Source: Streptomyces sp. SAI-127
Lineage (GTDB): Bacteria > Actinomycetota > Actinomycetes > Streptomycetales > Streptomycetaceae
Direction of reading: 5' to 3'
DNA: 64,000 nucleotides
Assembly (NCBI RefSeq): GCF_029894425.1
Contig: NZ_JARXYJ010000001.1
Span: 6,840,501-6,904,500 of the forward strand
Shown here: positions 7,745 through 16,951 of the stretch, one piece after another
Position numbering within the stretch: the first letter of the stretch is position 1
Layout: each line of letters begins with the position of its first letter
The notes under the pieces: generated by a model
Seen by the model: only the letters and a program-made list of their open reading frames with translations
Told to the model about the DNA's origin: nothing
Databases searched by the model: none
Program-made: the position numbers and the translations under genes

Positions 7745-9820
7745 GTGATAAGCACCGCTATTCGCGTCGCCCGGGTGGGCAGCGCGGCCGAGCTGGCCGC
7801 GGCGGTCCTCATGCTGGCGGGTTTCCCCGCCATAATGGTGGCCGCGCTCATCCCGAGCGTCCCCGCCTTCGCGGCCGCGACCGCCGTCACGTACCTTGCG
7901 GACCACTATCTGCACCGCCAGGGCAGTTATCTGATCAACCGCCTCAGCAAGGTGCGCGCCGGACTGTCGATCCGCTTCCTGATCAGACAGCTCCTGCTGA
8001 TCCTGCTGCTGGCCCGGCTCGACCTCTCCGACAACCTGATCTTCTACGGGGCCACCGCCTGCTTCATCGCGTTCTACGGCCTCCAGGCCCCGCACGGCGC
8101 GCTGGTCACCCTGATCCGCAACCGCCGCCGGCTGCCGGTCGCCACCCGCAACGTCGACCTGGCCTCCCGGGTCCGCATCCCGGACGCCCCGCCGATGGGT
8201 CTGCTGAACCGGTCGGCCGAGAAGATGCTGCACCTCGACCTCGCGGCCGTGGTCGGCCTACTCGTCGCCGCCGCGATGGACTCGGCGCTGCCGGGCTTCA
8301 TCGGCATCGGCGTGACGATAGTCCTGGGCACCCTGTACGTCCTGGCGCTGATGCCGTACGTACGCGGCAAGAAGATCCCGCCGAACGCCGACAAGGTCCT
8401 CGCCAAGGTCGACGACTGGCTGCGCGAGTACCGGCCGGAGACCGTGCTGTACTTCTCCGGTTCCAAGGACTCCGTCTACCAGGTCAACATGTGGTTGGAG
8501 ACCATGGAGCAGCTGGACTCCAGGCCGCTGATCATCCTGCGTGAGCGCGTCATCCTGCAGAACCTCGCGCCCACCACGGTCCCCGTCATCTGCGTGCCCG
8601 GAGGGGTGCACCTGATGAACATGGATCTGTCCACGGTGCGGGTCGCGCTGTACGCGGCGAACGTCGGCAAGAACATCCACCTGCTGCGCGTCCCCACCAT
8701 GAAGCACGTCTTCATCGGCCACGGGGACAGCGACAAGCTGGCGAGCGTCAACCCGTTCAGCAAGGCGTACGACGAGGTGTGGACCGCGGGCCGGGCGGGC
8801 CGCGACCGCTACGCCATCGCCGACGTGGGCGTCCGCGACGAGGACATCGTCGAGGTGGGCCGCCCGCAGCTGGCGCCGATCCAGAAGTGGCAGGGCACGC
8901 CGGAAGGACCCCGCGGCGGAGCCGCTGATGGATACTGTCCGACCGTGCTCTACGCCCCCACCTGGGAGGGCTGGGACGGCGACCCGGGCAACACCTCGCT
9001 CATGCTGGCCGGCGAGAACATCGTGAAGAAGCTGCTGAAGGCCGACCCGCCGGTGCGTGTCCTCTACAAGCCGCACCCCTTCACCGGCACGGTCCTCGCC
9101 AAGGCGGGCGCCGCGCACCAGAAGGTCACCGCGCTGATCGAGAAGGCCGCCACCGAGCGCGCCGCCGACGCCCGCTTCCAGGCCGACGCAGCGGCCCAGG
9201 CCGCCGCCAAGGCCGAGCTCGCCGGTATCGAGGCCCGGCTCGCCGTCCTCGCCGGGAACGGCGGCGACAAGGGCGACGAGGCCGAGGCGAGCCGTGACGG
9301 CGTGGTCGACGTGGCCAAGTACGAGGAGATCGCGCGTCTGCGCGGCGAGTGGAACGACGCGTACTGGCGCTCCTTCCCGGTGTGGGAGCACCGGGTGGTC
9401 ACGGGTGCCGAGCCGCGGCTGTACGACTGCTTCAACGTCTCCGACGCGATGGTCTCCGACATCTCCAGCGTGGTCTCCGACTTCATCGCGAGCGGCAAGC
9501 CGTACGCGGTGACGGACTCCGCCGAGGTGGGTGCGGAGGAGTTCAAGCGGCAGAACACCGCCGTGCGGGCCGCCACGATCCTGTCCAACAGCGCCGCCGA
9601 GCTGGGCGAGCTGCTCGAGGCGGTCCGCGACCCGGCGGCCGACCCGCTGGCCGAGGACCGGGTGGAGCTCAAGCAGTACCTGCTCGGGCCGGACGAGCCC
9701 ACCTCCATCGAGCAGTTCAACACCGCGGTGGCGAACCTCGCGATCAAGGCCGAAGCGCGCAATGTCGGCCAGGAGTCACATGCGGCTGCCTCGGCGGCGG
9801 AGGCCACGACCAAGGCCTGA
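7745..9820 (+). CDS. TagF-like CDP-glycerol/CDP-ribitol polyol-phosphate transferase, membrane N-terminus (paralogue 1)
   Basis: 691 residues, GTG at 7745. The N-terminal ~210 residues are hydrophobic with several predicted membrane spans. The C-terminal part is a CDP-glycerol glycerophosphotransferase domain with YAPTWEGWDGDPGN (near 403-416), a YKPHP(F) loop, and SDISSVVSDFIASGKPYAV (near 573). These are the nucleotide- and phosphate-binding landmarks of TagF/TarL GT-B enzymes. It should polymerise or prime polyol-phosphate units of a wall teichoic-type polymer at the inner membrane face. An alanine-rich charged insertion (about 470-520) is predicted helical. Two paralogues follow on the other strand. 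Whether the unit is ribitol- or glycerol-phosphate cannot be read from sequence. Confidence 0.85.
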   Translation: MISTAIRVARVGSAAELAAAVLMLAGFPAIMVAALIPSVPAFAAATAVTYLADHYLHRQGSYLINRLSKVRAGLSIRFLIRQLLLILLLARLDLSDNLIFYGATACFIAFYGLQAPHGALVTLIRNRRRLPVATRNVDLASRVRIPDAPPMGLLNRSAEKMLHLDLAAVVGLLVAAAMDSALPGFIGIGVTIVLGTLYVLALMPYVRGKKIPPNADKVLAKVDDWLREYRPETVLYFSGSKDSVYQVNMWLETMEQLDSRPLIILRERVILQNLAPTTVPVICVPGGVHLMNMDLSTVRVALYAANVGKNIHLLRVPTMKHVFIGHGDSDKLASVNPFSKAYDEVWTAGRAGRDRYAIADVGVRDEDIVEVGRPQLAPIQKWQGTPEGPRGGAADGYCPTVLYAPTWEGWDGDPGNTSLMLAGENIVKKLLKADPPVRVLYKPHPFTGTVLAKAGAAHQKVTALIEKAATERAADARFQADAAAQAAAKAELAGIEARLAVLAGNGGDKGDEAEASRDGVVDVAKYEEIARLRGEWNDAYWRSFPVWEHRVVTGAEPRLYDCFNVSDAMVSDISSVVSDFIASGKPYAVTDSAEVGAEEFKRQNTAVRAATILSNSAAELGELLEAVRDPAADPLAEDRVELKQYLLGPDEPTSIEQFNTAVANLAIKAEARNVGQESHAAASAAEATTKA

Positions 9821-9839
9821 CCTCCCCTTCGTAAAGAAA

Positions 9840-9876
9840 GGGCCCGGATTTCGGAGTGATCCCGAAATCCGGGCCC
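9840..9876 (+). terminator. Strong hairpin terminator
   Basis: Perfect 15-bp stem, GGGCCCGGATTTCGG (9840-9854) with CCGAAATCCGGGCCC (9862-9876), just after the TagF-like gene, followed by TTCC. It separates that gene from the glycosyltransferase. Confidence 0.9.
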
Positions 9877-9967
9877 TTCCTGCGTATGTCCCAGTGCCGG
9901 ATGCAACCCTTCCCCCCGGCCGGCCGTCTAGGGGATTGCCCCTGAGCGGAACTGGGGGAAACAGACC

Positions 9968-11176
9968 GTGACTGGGGGAGACGTGACCGTTGTGCAGCCT
10001 GATGTGACCGTGGTCATCGGGGCGTACGAAGCGATGCCGTATCTGGTCGACTGTCTGGCCTCCGTCGAGGCACAGACCATCGGCCACACGCGTATCGAGG
10101 TCATCGCGGTCGACGACGGCTCGGCGGACGGCACCGGGGAGTACCTGGAGGAGTTCGCCGAGCGGACCTCCCTCGACGTCACGGTGATCCGGCAGGACAA
10201 CTCCGGCGGCCCCAGCGGCCCGCGCAACGTCGGTCTGGGCAAGGCGACCGGGCGCTACGTCTTCTTCCTCGACGCCGACGACCGGCTCGGCCCCGAGGCC
10301 CTGGAGCGGATGGTCGCGATGGCCGACCGCAACGGCACGGACGTCGTCCTCGGCAGGGTCGAGGGCGTCAACCGCAAGCCGCCGACGTCGATGTGGGGGC
10401 AGACCCTGGAGCGCACCGACGTCTTCTCCTCCAACATCAAGTTCACGTTGAGCGCGCAGAAGCTGTTCCGCCGCGCGTTCCTCGAGCGGCACAGCATGCG
10501 TTTCGACGAGTCCCTGTGGACCGGCGAGGACGCGCTGTTCACGATGGAGGCCTATCTGCGGGCCGACGGCGTCTCCGTGATCGCCGACCACACCTGCTAC
10601 TACCTGGTGGGCCGCGAGGACGGCAAGCACGTCACCAGGACCGGCAGCCACACGCTCCGCTTCGACTCCGCGCGCGCCCTGATGAACCTGATCGCCGACA
10701 TGGTCCCGGCGGGCGCGAGACGCGACGCCCTGATGGTCCGCCCCTTCCTCGTCACCCTGCTCCCGCAGTTCGGCCCGAAGTTCCTGAAGGACGGCGAGGC
10801 GGTACGCCAGGAGAAGCTGGAGTTGGCGAAGCCGCTGGTGGACGCGTACTGGACCGGCGAGGTGGCCCACCGCCTCCGGGTGCACGAACGGCTGCGGCTC
10901 CAGCTGGTGGCGATGGGCCGCCCGGATCTCCTGGTGGAGGTCCTGGAGTTCATGAAGGCGAAGAAGACCCCGGAGACCGTGCTGGAGAAGGGCGGCCGCC
11001 GGGTGTACTTCGCCTACCCGTTCTTCCGTGACCCGTCGACGGGCCTGCCCGACGCTCTCTATCTCGCCGAGCCGCGCGAGGCCCGCGAGGTGCCGGGCTA
11101 CCGAGAGATAGGGGTCGACCAGTTGCTGCGCCGGGCCGTACGCAAGGCGCGAAGGGTCCTCACCCCGGCAGGGTGA
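9968..11176 (+). CDS. Family 2 glycosyltransferase
   Basis: 402 residues, GTG at 9968 with GGGGGAA eight bases upstream. An N-terminal GT-A fold shows VVIGAYEAMPYL, DDGS (49-52), the metal-binding DADD (102-105) and the acceptor-site GEDALF (near 188). The C-terminal ~190 residues resemble the extension of TarS/TarP-type enzymes that glycosylate teichoic acid. Its place among polyol-phosphate transferases suggests it decorates or builds that polymer. Its last 17 bases overlap the convergent TagF-like gene. In-frame GTGs at 9983 and 9992 are alternative starts with poorer RBS spacing. Confidence 0.85.
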   Translation: MTGGDVTVVQPDVTVVIGAYEAMPYLVDCLASVEAQTIGHTRIEVIAVDDGSADGTGEYLEEFAERTSLDVTVIRQDNSGGPSGPRNVGLGKATGRYVFFLDADDRLGPEALERMVAMADRNGTDVVLGRVEGVNRKPPTSMWGQTLERTDVFSSNIKFTLSAQKLFRRAFLERHSMRFDESLWTGEDALFTMEAYLRADGVSVIADHTCYYLVGREDGKHVTRTGSHTLRFDSARALMNLIADMVPAGARRDALMVRPFLVTLLPQFGPKFLKDGEAVRQEKLELAKPLVDAYWTGEVAHRLRVHERLRLQLVAMGRPDLLVEVLEFMKAKKTPETVLEKGGRRVYFAYPFFRDPSTGLPDALYLAEPREAREVPGYREIGVDQLLRRAVRKARRVLTPAG

Positions 11177-13220
11177 GCGTTCCGGAGACGGACACGGTCT
11201 CCTCGTCCCGCCGCTGCCCGGGAACCCGCCGCTTCCGCGCCACCGCACACAACGCCTGAACGGCCATGTCGAACCGTTCCCGCGAAGAAGGCTCGTCCGC
11301 CCCCAGCAACCGCCGCTTCAACTCGGCTCGCGCCTCGGCGAGTTCGTCCAGTTCAGGCTGTCGTACGGCATCCAGCAACCCCCGCACCCCCACCGCGTCC
11401 GGCGTCAGCACAGTCGCCGCTCCCGCCGTGGGGAACGCCGCACGGAACGCGGTCTCGCTCAACCCGCTGGTGTTCGCGACAGCGTACGGTTTCCCGCTCG
11501 CCAGAAAGTCGCTGACCACGCTCGACACATCGCTGATCAGCAGGTCGGCCCGGTTGAAGCAGGCGTACAGCGCGGGCCGGGCGTCGGTCACGACCTGGTG
11601 CTCCCACTCCGGCAGCGAGGCCCAGTACGCCCGCTCCCAGGCGGCGGTCGCCCGGGCCACCGCCTCCGCACGGCCCGGCTCCGGCGTGGACTGCAGCAGC
11701 ATCCGCTCGACGGAGTCCGCGGCGGCCCGGAAGGACGCGATGGTGAGCCGGTCCAACTCGCGTGTCCTGCGGGACAGTTCACCGTCGTCGGCAGGTCGTT
11801 CCCCCGCCCGCTCCCGGTTCGCCGCCCGCACCAGCTCACGGATCCTGAGGTCCGCCGCGCCGGCCCGCGCGTCCACCGATCCGGTCAGCGGATGCGGCTT
11901 GTACAGCAGCCGTACCCCGGGATCGGCAAGCAGCGCCCGCACGATGTTCTCGCCCGCCTCGATCACCGACGTGTTGCCGGGGTTGCCGTCCCAGCCCTCC
12001 CAGGTCGGCGCGTAGAGCACCGTCGTGTACGTCCCGGTCGGCGGCCCCTCGTACGGCCGTACGGCCTCCAGCTGCGGGCGGCCGATCTCCACCACGTCCT
12101 TGTCCTCGACGCCCACCTCGGCCGCCGCGTACCGCTCGCGGGCCGCGGGACCGGCCACCCACACCTCGTCGTAGGCCTTCGCGTACGGGTTGCAGGAGGA
12201 CAGCTTGTCGCTCTCGCCGTGGTTGACGAAGGTGTGCTTGATCGTGGGGATGCGCAGGACCTGGGAGGTCTTGCCGGAGTTCGACGGATGGATGAGGACC
12301 TGGAGCGTGGACTGCTCCAGGCGCAGCAGCGTGGACACCTTCGGCAGACAGACGATCGGGACGTCGGTCGCGGCGATCTTCTGCATCATGAACCGCTCGC
12401 GCAGGATGATGACCGGCCTCCCGTCGAGCTTCGCGAGCGGCTCCAGCCACATGTTGGCCTGGTAGGCGGAGGAGGCCCCGCCGGAGAAGTACAGGCCGAC
12501 GGTCGGCCGGTACTCGGCGAGCCATGTGTCGAACCAGTCCAGCACCTCCTGCTCGCCCGCCGGACGCCGGCTCGGCAGCAGTCGTACGAGAAGGTCGTAC
12601 AGGCCCATGAGGGCGAGCCCGAGGGACATCGCGATGCCGAAGGCCGCGCACCGGGGATCGCCGGTGGCCGCCGTGACCAGCAGGCCCGTCGTGGCGGGCA
12701 GGCCGTGGACCAGGAGGCGGGGGCCGGGGCGGCGCAGCAGGGCGGGCGGGGCCGGGGTCAGGCGGAGCGCGGAGGCGTCGATGTTCCGGGTGACCACCGG
12801 GAGGGTGCGGGTGCGGCGGACCAGGACGGACGCCGTCTGGATCGCGCAGTGCAGCGCGTAGCAGGCGAGCAGACCGGCCACCAGCACGGTGTACGCCGTC
12901 TCCTCGTCCTCCGGGGTCAGCCGCAGCAGGCCGAGGACCAGCAGCAGGTCGCGCAGGACGTGCCGCACGGTGATGTCCGCGTGGGACTTGGCGAACAGGG
13001 AGACCATGCCGCGCTGCCACCGGTGCAGGACGCCCTCGACGGCCAGCGAGGCGACCGTCGCGGCGAGCAGCAGCGGGATGTGCGGACGCAGGGCGGCGAC
13101 GGCCTGGGCGACGACGGCGGCTGCCAGGACCGCGGCGACGAGGACTCTCGTCGCGGTCTGCCGGCCCGGCAGCCGCAGCGCGGACCGGAGGCGGGGGAGG
13201 GGTTTTCGCACGGGGGTCAC
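11160..13220 (-). CDS. TagF-like polyol-phosphate transferase, membrane N-terminus (paralogue 2)
   Basis: 686 residues, GTG at 13220. Same architecture as its paralogues: hydrophobic N-terminal half (about 20-215) and a C-terminal glycerophosphotransferase domain with LYFSGGASSAYQANMW, YAPTWEGWDGNPGN and SDVSSVVSDFLASGKPYAV. It lies 92 bases downstream of paralogue 3 and is probably cotranscribed with it. Its 3' end overlaps the glycosyltransferase stop on the other strand by 17 bp. Probable role: extension of a polyol-phosphate wall polymer. Confidence 0.83.
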   Translation of the reverse strand: MTPVRKPLPRLRSALRLPGRQTATRVLVAAVLAAAVVAQAVAALRPHIPLLLAATVASLAVEGVLHRWQRGMVSLFAKSHADITVRHVLRDLLLVLGLLRLTPEDEETAYTVLVAGLLACYALHCAIQTASVLVRRTRTLPVVTRNIDASALRLTPAPPALLRRPGPRLLVHGLPATTGLLVTAATGDPRCAAFGIAMSLGLALMGLYDLLVRLLPSRRPAGEQEVLDWFDTWLAEYRPTVGLYFSGGASSAYQANMWLEPLAKLDGRPVIILRERFMMQKIAATDVPIVCLPKVSTLLRLEQSTLQVLIHPSNSGKTSQVLRIPTIKHTFVNHGESDKLSSCNPYAKAYDEVWVAGPAARERYAAAEVGVEDKDVVEIGRPQLEAVRPYEGPPTGTYTTVLYAPTWEGWDGNPGNTSVIEAGENIVRALLADPGVRLLYKPHPLTGSVDARAGAADLRIRELVRAANRERAGERPADDGELSRRTRELDRLTIASFRAAADSVERMLLQSTPEPGRAEAVARATAAWERAYWASLPEWEHQVVTDARPALYACFNRADLLISDVSSVVSDFLASGKPYAVANTSGLSETAFRAAFPTAGAATVLTPDAVGVRGLLDAVRQPELDELAEARAELKRRLLGADEPSSRERFDMAVQALCAVARKRRVPGQRRDEETVSVSGTLTLPG

Positions 13221-13273
13221 TCCAAGGTCGTCGCGAGACGGACGCCTTGGTTAACGCGTGCCGACCTCCGGAC

Positions 13274-13287
13274 GACACGCGCGTGTC
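13274..13287. other. Perfect 14-bp palindrome between two TagF-like genes
   Basis: GACACGCGCGTGTC is centred in the 92-bp gap between paralogues 3 and 2. It could be a protein-binding site or a small hairpin; nothing else supports a role. Confidence 0.3.
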
Positions 13288-13312
13288 CTCTGCCCTCCGG
13301 GGCGGGGAAGTG

Positions 13313-15325
13313 CTATGCGACGGGTTCCTGTTGTGCGACGCGGGCGACCGGCGCGACAAGATCCTCGGCCCGTTCCGCCACCGCCTTGTCGGCCAGGTCG
13401 TTCACGGCGATGTTGAACCGCTCCATGGACGTGGGCCGGTCGGGCCCCAGCACGTACTCCTTGAGGGCGCGGCGCTGCGGGGCCATCGGGTCGTGACGGG
13501 GTTCGCGGACCGAGCGCAGGATCTCCGGCAGCCGGGTGCAGCCGCGGTCGAGCAGATACGCGCCGCCCGCGGTGGTGTAGGCGGCCCGGAACTCCTCGTC
13601 GGGCAGGTCCTGGGCGTTGGTCAGGACGTACGGCTTGAGGCCGGCCACGAAGTCGGCGACCACCGAGGAGACGTCACTGATGAGCAGGTCCGCCTGGTTG
13701 AAGCACTCGTACAGGGTGGGGAGTTGTCCGAGGATCACGTGATGCCGTGCGGTGCTCCGGCTCGCCCAGAAGATCCGGTGCCACTCGTCCCGCAGCTCCC
13801 GCCACTCGGCCGCGCCGTCCCGGTCGGGGACCCGCGCGTCCCGCAACTGCTGGGCGTCGTCGCCCTCGTGACGCCCGGACATCTCGTCGAGACGGTCCCG
13901 GATCCCCCGCAGCCTGGCTCTCGCCGCTTCGGTGGGCTTCTCGTCGTCGGCGCGCAGCAGTTCCCTGATGGTCCGGTCCGCGGCGGCCGCCTCGGGCGAG
14001 CGTTTGCCGGTGAGGGGGTGCGGCTTGTAGATGATCCGGACGTTCTCCGCGAGGAGCTTCTCGACCAGGGGTACGCCCATCGGGATCAGGGAGGTGTGGC
14101 AGTCGTCGTCGCTCCAGCCCTCCCAGGTGGGCGCGTACAGGACGACGGGCACCGGGCCCGCGATGTGCTCGGCGTGCGTCCGTACCGGGGCCAGCTGCGG
14201 GCGGCCCACCTCGACGATGGCCCCGTCGCTGATGGCGTGCCGCACCCGCCGGTAGCGGTCCCGGCCGGCCCGTCCGGCCACCCAGATCTCGTCGTACACC
14301 TTGCTGACGCGGTTGCTGCTGGCGAGCTTGTCGCTGTCGCCGTGACCGATGAAGACGTGCTTGGCCTCGGCGACGCGCAGCATGTGCACGTTCTTGCCGG
14401 CGTTGCCGGGATAGAGGACGACCCGGACTCCGGACAGCTCGAGCTCGGCCAGGTCGTCGGCCTTGGGCACGCAGACCACGGGGATCCGGGTGCGGCCGAG
14501 GAAGCGGAAGGAGGCCCGCTCGCGCAGGACGATCACCGGGCGCCGGTCGAGCTGCTCCAGCGTCTCGATCCACATGTTGACCTGGTACATGAAGTCCCGG
14601 GACACCGCCGCGAAGCTGAAGTACAGGGCCACCTCGGGCCGGTATCCGGCGAGTTGGCGGTTGACCTCGCCGATCACCGCGTCCCGGCGGGGCATCCGGC
14701 GGACCGCGCGGAACTGTCCCAGCAGGGCGATGAGGGCGGCCGAGGCGGCGCCGATCGTCAGCGCGTAGCCGACGTAGGCCGAATACCACGTGCCGGTGGC
14801 CAGCGCGACGATCAGACCCGCGTGGGCCGGAAGATCGAGGTGGAGCAGCTTGCGCAGGAAACGCCGGTAGAGATGGGCGGGCGGGCGTTCCGGTATGTCG
14901 ATACCGCTCATGTCGAGATTGCGCACGATCACCGGGAGTATCCGACGCCTGCGGATTGCGTGATGCAGTGCCGAATACATCATCACGAGCAGGAAATGGG
15001 CGCTGAGGACGGCGAGCCCAGTGACCGGCACCGCGCCCGGCGCGTCCATCCGGTCGGCCAGGGCGAGCAGCATCACCGTGCGCACGGCGAACCGCATCGT
15101 GCGGCTGAGCTGCAGTGTCGCCAGGCGGCGGACGAATCCCGGGGCCTTGGCGTGCAGGGCCTCGTCCGCCAGGTACGTCACGGCCCACGCCGCCGTAAAG
15201 CCCCACAGGGAGGGCAGCAATGCCAGGACGGGCAGTGCCGCGAAACCGGCACCGAAAAGGATCACCAGGAGAAGTTCGGTCTTTCCGGGAACGCGCAGGG
15301 CAGTGCACAACCGACGGATCGTCAT
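13313..15325 (-). CDS. TagF-like polyol-phosphate transferase, membrane N-terminus (paralogue 3)
   Basis: 670 residues, ATG at 15325. Hydrophobic N-terminus with several spans up to about residue 205, then the glycerophosphotransferase domain: YFSFAAVSRDFMYQVNMW, YAPTWEGWSDDDCH, YKPHPLTG and SDVSSVVADFVAGLKPYVL. In this copy the WEGWDG(D/N)PGN motif of the others is changed to WEGWSDDDCH, so donor or acceptor specificity may differ. It is first in the minus-strand pair. The 270-bp region to proB, transcribed divergently, contains an AT-rich patch (about 15400-15450) likely to hold its promoter. Confidence 0.83.
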   Translation of the reverse strand: MTIRRLCTALRVPGKTELLLVILFGAGFAALPVLALLPSLWGFTAAWAVTYLADEALHAKAPGFVRRLATLQLSRTMRFAVRTVMLLALADRMDAPGAVPVTGLAVLSAHFLLVMMYSALHHAIRRRRILPVIVRNLDMSGIDIPERPPAHLYRRFLRKLLHLDLPAHAGLIVALATGTWYSAYVGYALTIGAASAALIALLGQFRAVRRMPRRDAVIGEVNRQLAGYRPEVALYFSFAAVSRDFMYQVNMWIETLEQLDRRPVIVLRERASFRFLGRTRIPVVCVPKADDLAELELSGVRVVLYPGNAGKNVHMLRVAEAKHVFIGHGDSDKLASSNRVSKVYDEIWVAGRAGRDRYRRVRHAISDGAIVEVGRPQLAPVRTHAEHIAGPVPVVLYAPTWEGWSDDDCHTSLIPMGVPLVEKLLAENVRIIYKPHPLTGKRSPEAAAADRTIRELLRADDEKPTEAARARLRGIRDRLDEMSGRHEGDDAQQLRDARVPDRDGAAEWRELRDEWHRIFWASRSTARHHVILGQLPTLYECFNQADLLISDVSSVVADFVAGLKPYVLTNAQDLPDEEFRAAYTTAGGAYLLDRGCTRLPEILRSVREPRHDPMAPQRRALKEYVLGPDRPTSMERFNIAVNDLADKAVAERAEDLVAPVARVAQQEPVA

Positions 15326-15595
15326 GGGCGGTGCTTTCTCGAGCTACGGCAATGACCTTGTTGTCGGCAGTTCGACGCGAGCCGGAGGTGAATGGTTGTA
15401 CATCCCGGCGTCGAAAAGAATTCATTTCCGGTTAACAGGAGGGTGTAATTCCGCTTTTCTCGGAAAGGGAACCGAACCGGCCCCGGAACGCGTCCGGTAC
15501 CGGGTCCGGGGACTGGACGGACGCGCGTCCCCGCGTCCCCTTCGCGTACATTGCGGACGAGGTACCCGAAGTGGCGCGAGGGGACAGGACGCAAG

Positions 15596-16723
15596 GTGGC
15601 AGGGGCAAGGCAGGCTGTGGGCGAGGCCCGCAGGATCGTCGTCAAGGTGGGTTCCTCGTCGCTGACCACCGCCGCCGGCGGCCTCGACGCCGACCGGGTC
15701 GACGCGCTCGTCGACGTCCTCGCCAAGAGCCGCAGCGGCGGAGAGCGCGAGATCGTCCTCGTCTCCTCGGGAGCCATCGCCGCCGGGCTCGCCCCGCTGG
15801 GGCTGCGCCGCCGCCCCCGGGACCTCGCCCGCCAGCAGGCCGCCGCCAGCGTCGGCCAGGGCCTGCTCGTCGCCCGCTACACCGCCTCCTTCGCGCGGTA
15901 CGGCGTCCGCGTCGGCCAGGTGCTGCTGACCAGCGACGACATGAGCCGCCGCGCCCACCACCGCAACGCCTCCCGCACCCTCGACAAGCTCCTCGCGATG
16001 GGCGCCTTCCCGATCGTCAACGAGAACGACACCGTCGCCACCGACGAGATCCGCTTCGGCGACAACGACCGGCTCGCGGCCCTGGTGGCGCACCTGGTCC
16101 ACGCCGACCTGCTGGTCCTGCTCTCCGACATCGACGGCGTCTACGACGGTGACCCCAGCAAACCGGGGACCTCGCGGATAGCTCAGGTGCGGGAGCCCGG
16201 GGACCTGGCGGGCGTCGAGATCGGCAGCGCGGGGAAGGCGGGCGTCGGCACCGGCGGCATGGTCACCAAGGTCGAGGCCGCCCGGATCGCGGCCGCCGCC
16301 GGTATCCCCGTGGTGCTGACCAGCACGATCCACGCGGCCGAGGCGCTGTCCGGCGGTGACACCGGCACGTACTTCCACCCCGCGGGCAAGCGCTCCGCCG
16401 ACCGGCTGCTGTGGCTCCAGCACGCGTCCACCCCACAGGGCTCGCTGACCCTGGACGACGGCGCGGTGAAGGCGGTCGTCGACCGCCGCAAGTCGCTGCT
16501 GCCGGCCGGGATCGCCTCCGTCGAGGGCGAGTTCGTCGCGGGCGACCCCGTCGAGCTGCGGGACGGCACGGGCCACGCGGTGGCCCGCGGGCTCGTCAAC
16601 TTCGACGCCAAGGAGATCCCGCAGCTGATCGGCCGCTCGACCCGGGAGCTGGCACGTGATCTGGGACCGGCCTACGAGCGGGAGGTCGTCCACCGGGACG
16701 ACCTGGTGATTCTGCACCCCTGA
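15596..16723 (+). CDS. proB: Glutamate 5-kinase
   Basis: First step of proline synthesis, ATP-dependent phosphorylation of glutamate. A GTG at 15596 (375 residues) is preferred over the longer frame from 15551, because conserved sequence starts shortly after it and a GAGGGGA/AGGA stretch lies upstream. The amino-acid kinase domain shows VVKVGSSSLT, LVSSGAIAAG, NENDTVATDEIRFGDND and TGGMVTKVEAA; a C-terminal PUA domain covers about 285-370. proA lies 1.2 kb downstream, separated by a repeat-containing gene. Confidence 0.95.
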   Translation: MAGARQAVGEARRIVVKVGSSSLTTAAGGLDADRVDALVDVLAKSRSGGEREIVLVSSGAIAAGLAPLGLRRRPRDLARQQAAASVGQGLLVARYTASFARYGVRVGQVLLTSDDMSRRAHHRNASRTLDKLLAMGAFPIVNENDTVATDEIRFGDNDRLAALVAHLVHADLLVLLSDIDGVYDGDPSKPGTSRIAQVREPGDLAGVEIGSAGKAGVGTGGMVTKVEAARIAAAAGIPVVLTSTIHAAEALSGGDTGTYFHPAGKRSADRLLWLQHASTPQGSLTLDDGAVKAVVDRRKSLLPAGIASVEGEFVAGDPVELRDGTGHAVARGLVNFDAKEIPQLIGRSTRELARDLGPAYEREVVHRDDLVILHP

Positions 16724-16951
16724 CGATCGCCTCCGGAGTCATCCGGCGCCTTCCGGTGCCCCCGCGTGCCCCTCGTGCCCCGGGTGGTGCCATGGGTGCC
16801 CGAAAACGGGGTGAACGCCCTGCCAAGAGCGTCGCCCTGAGGTGGACGTTCCGCAAAATCGCCCCATGAGCCCTTGCGGCCTGCTCAACTTTGTCCCAGG
16901 GACACATTCCGCCCGACCCGTGGGGTCGACCTGTGCATGAAGGAGGCCGTC

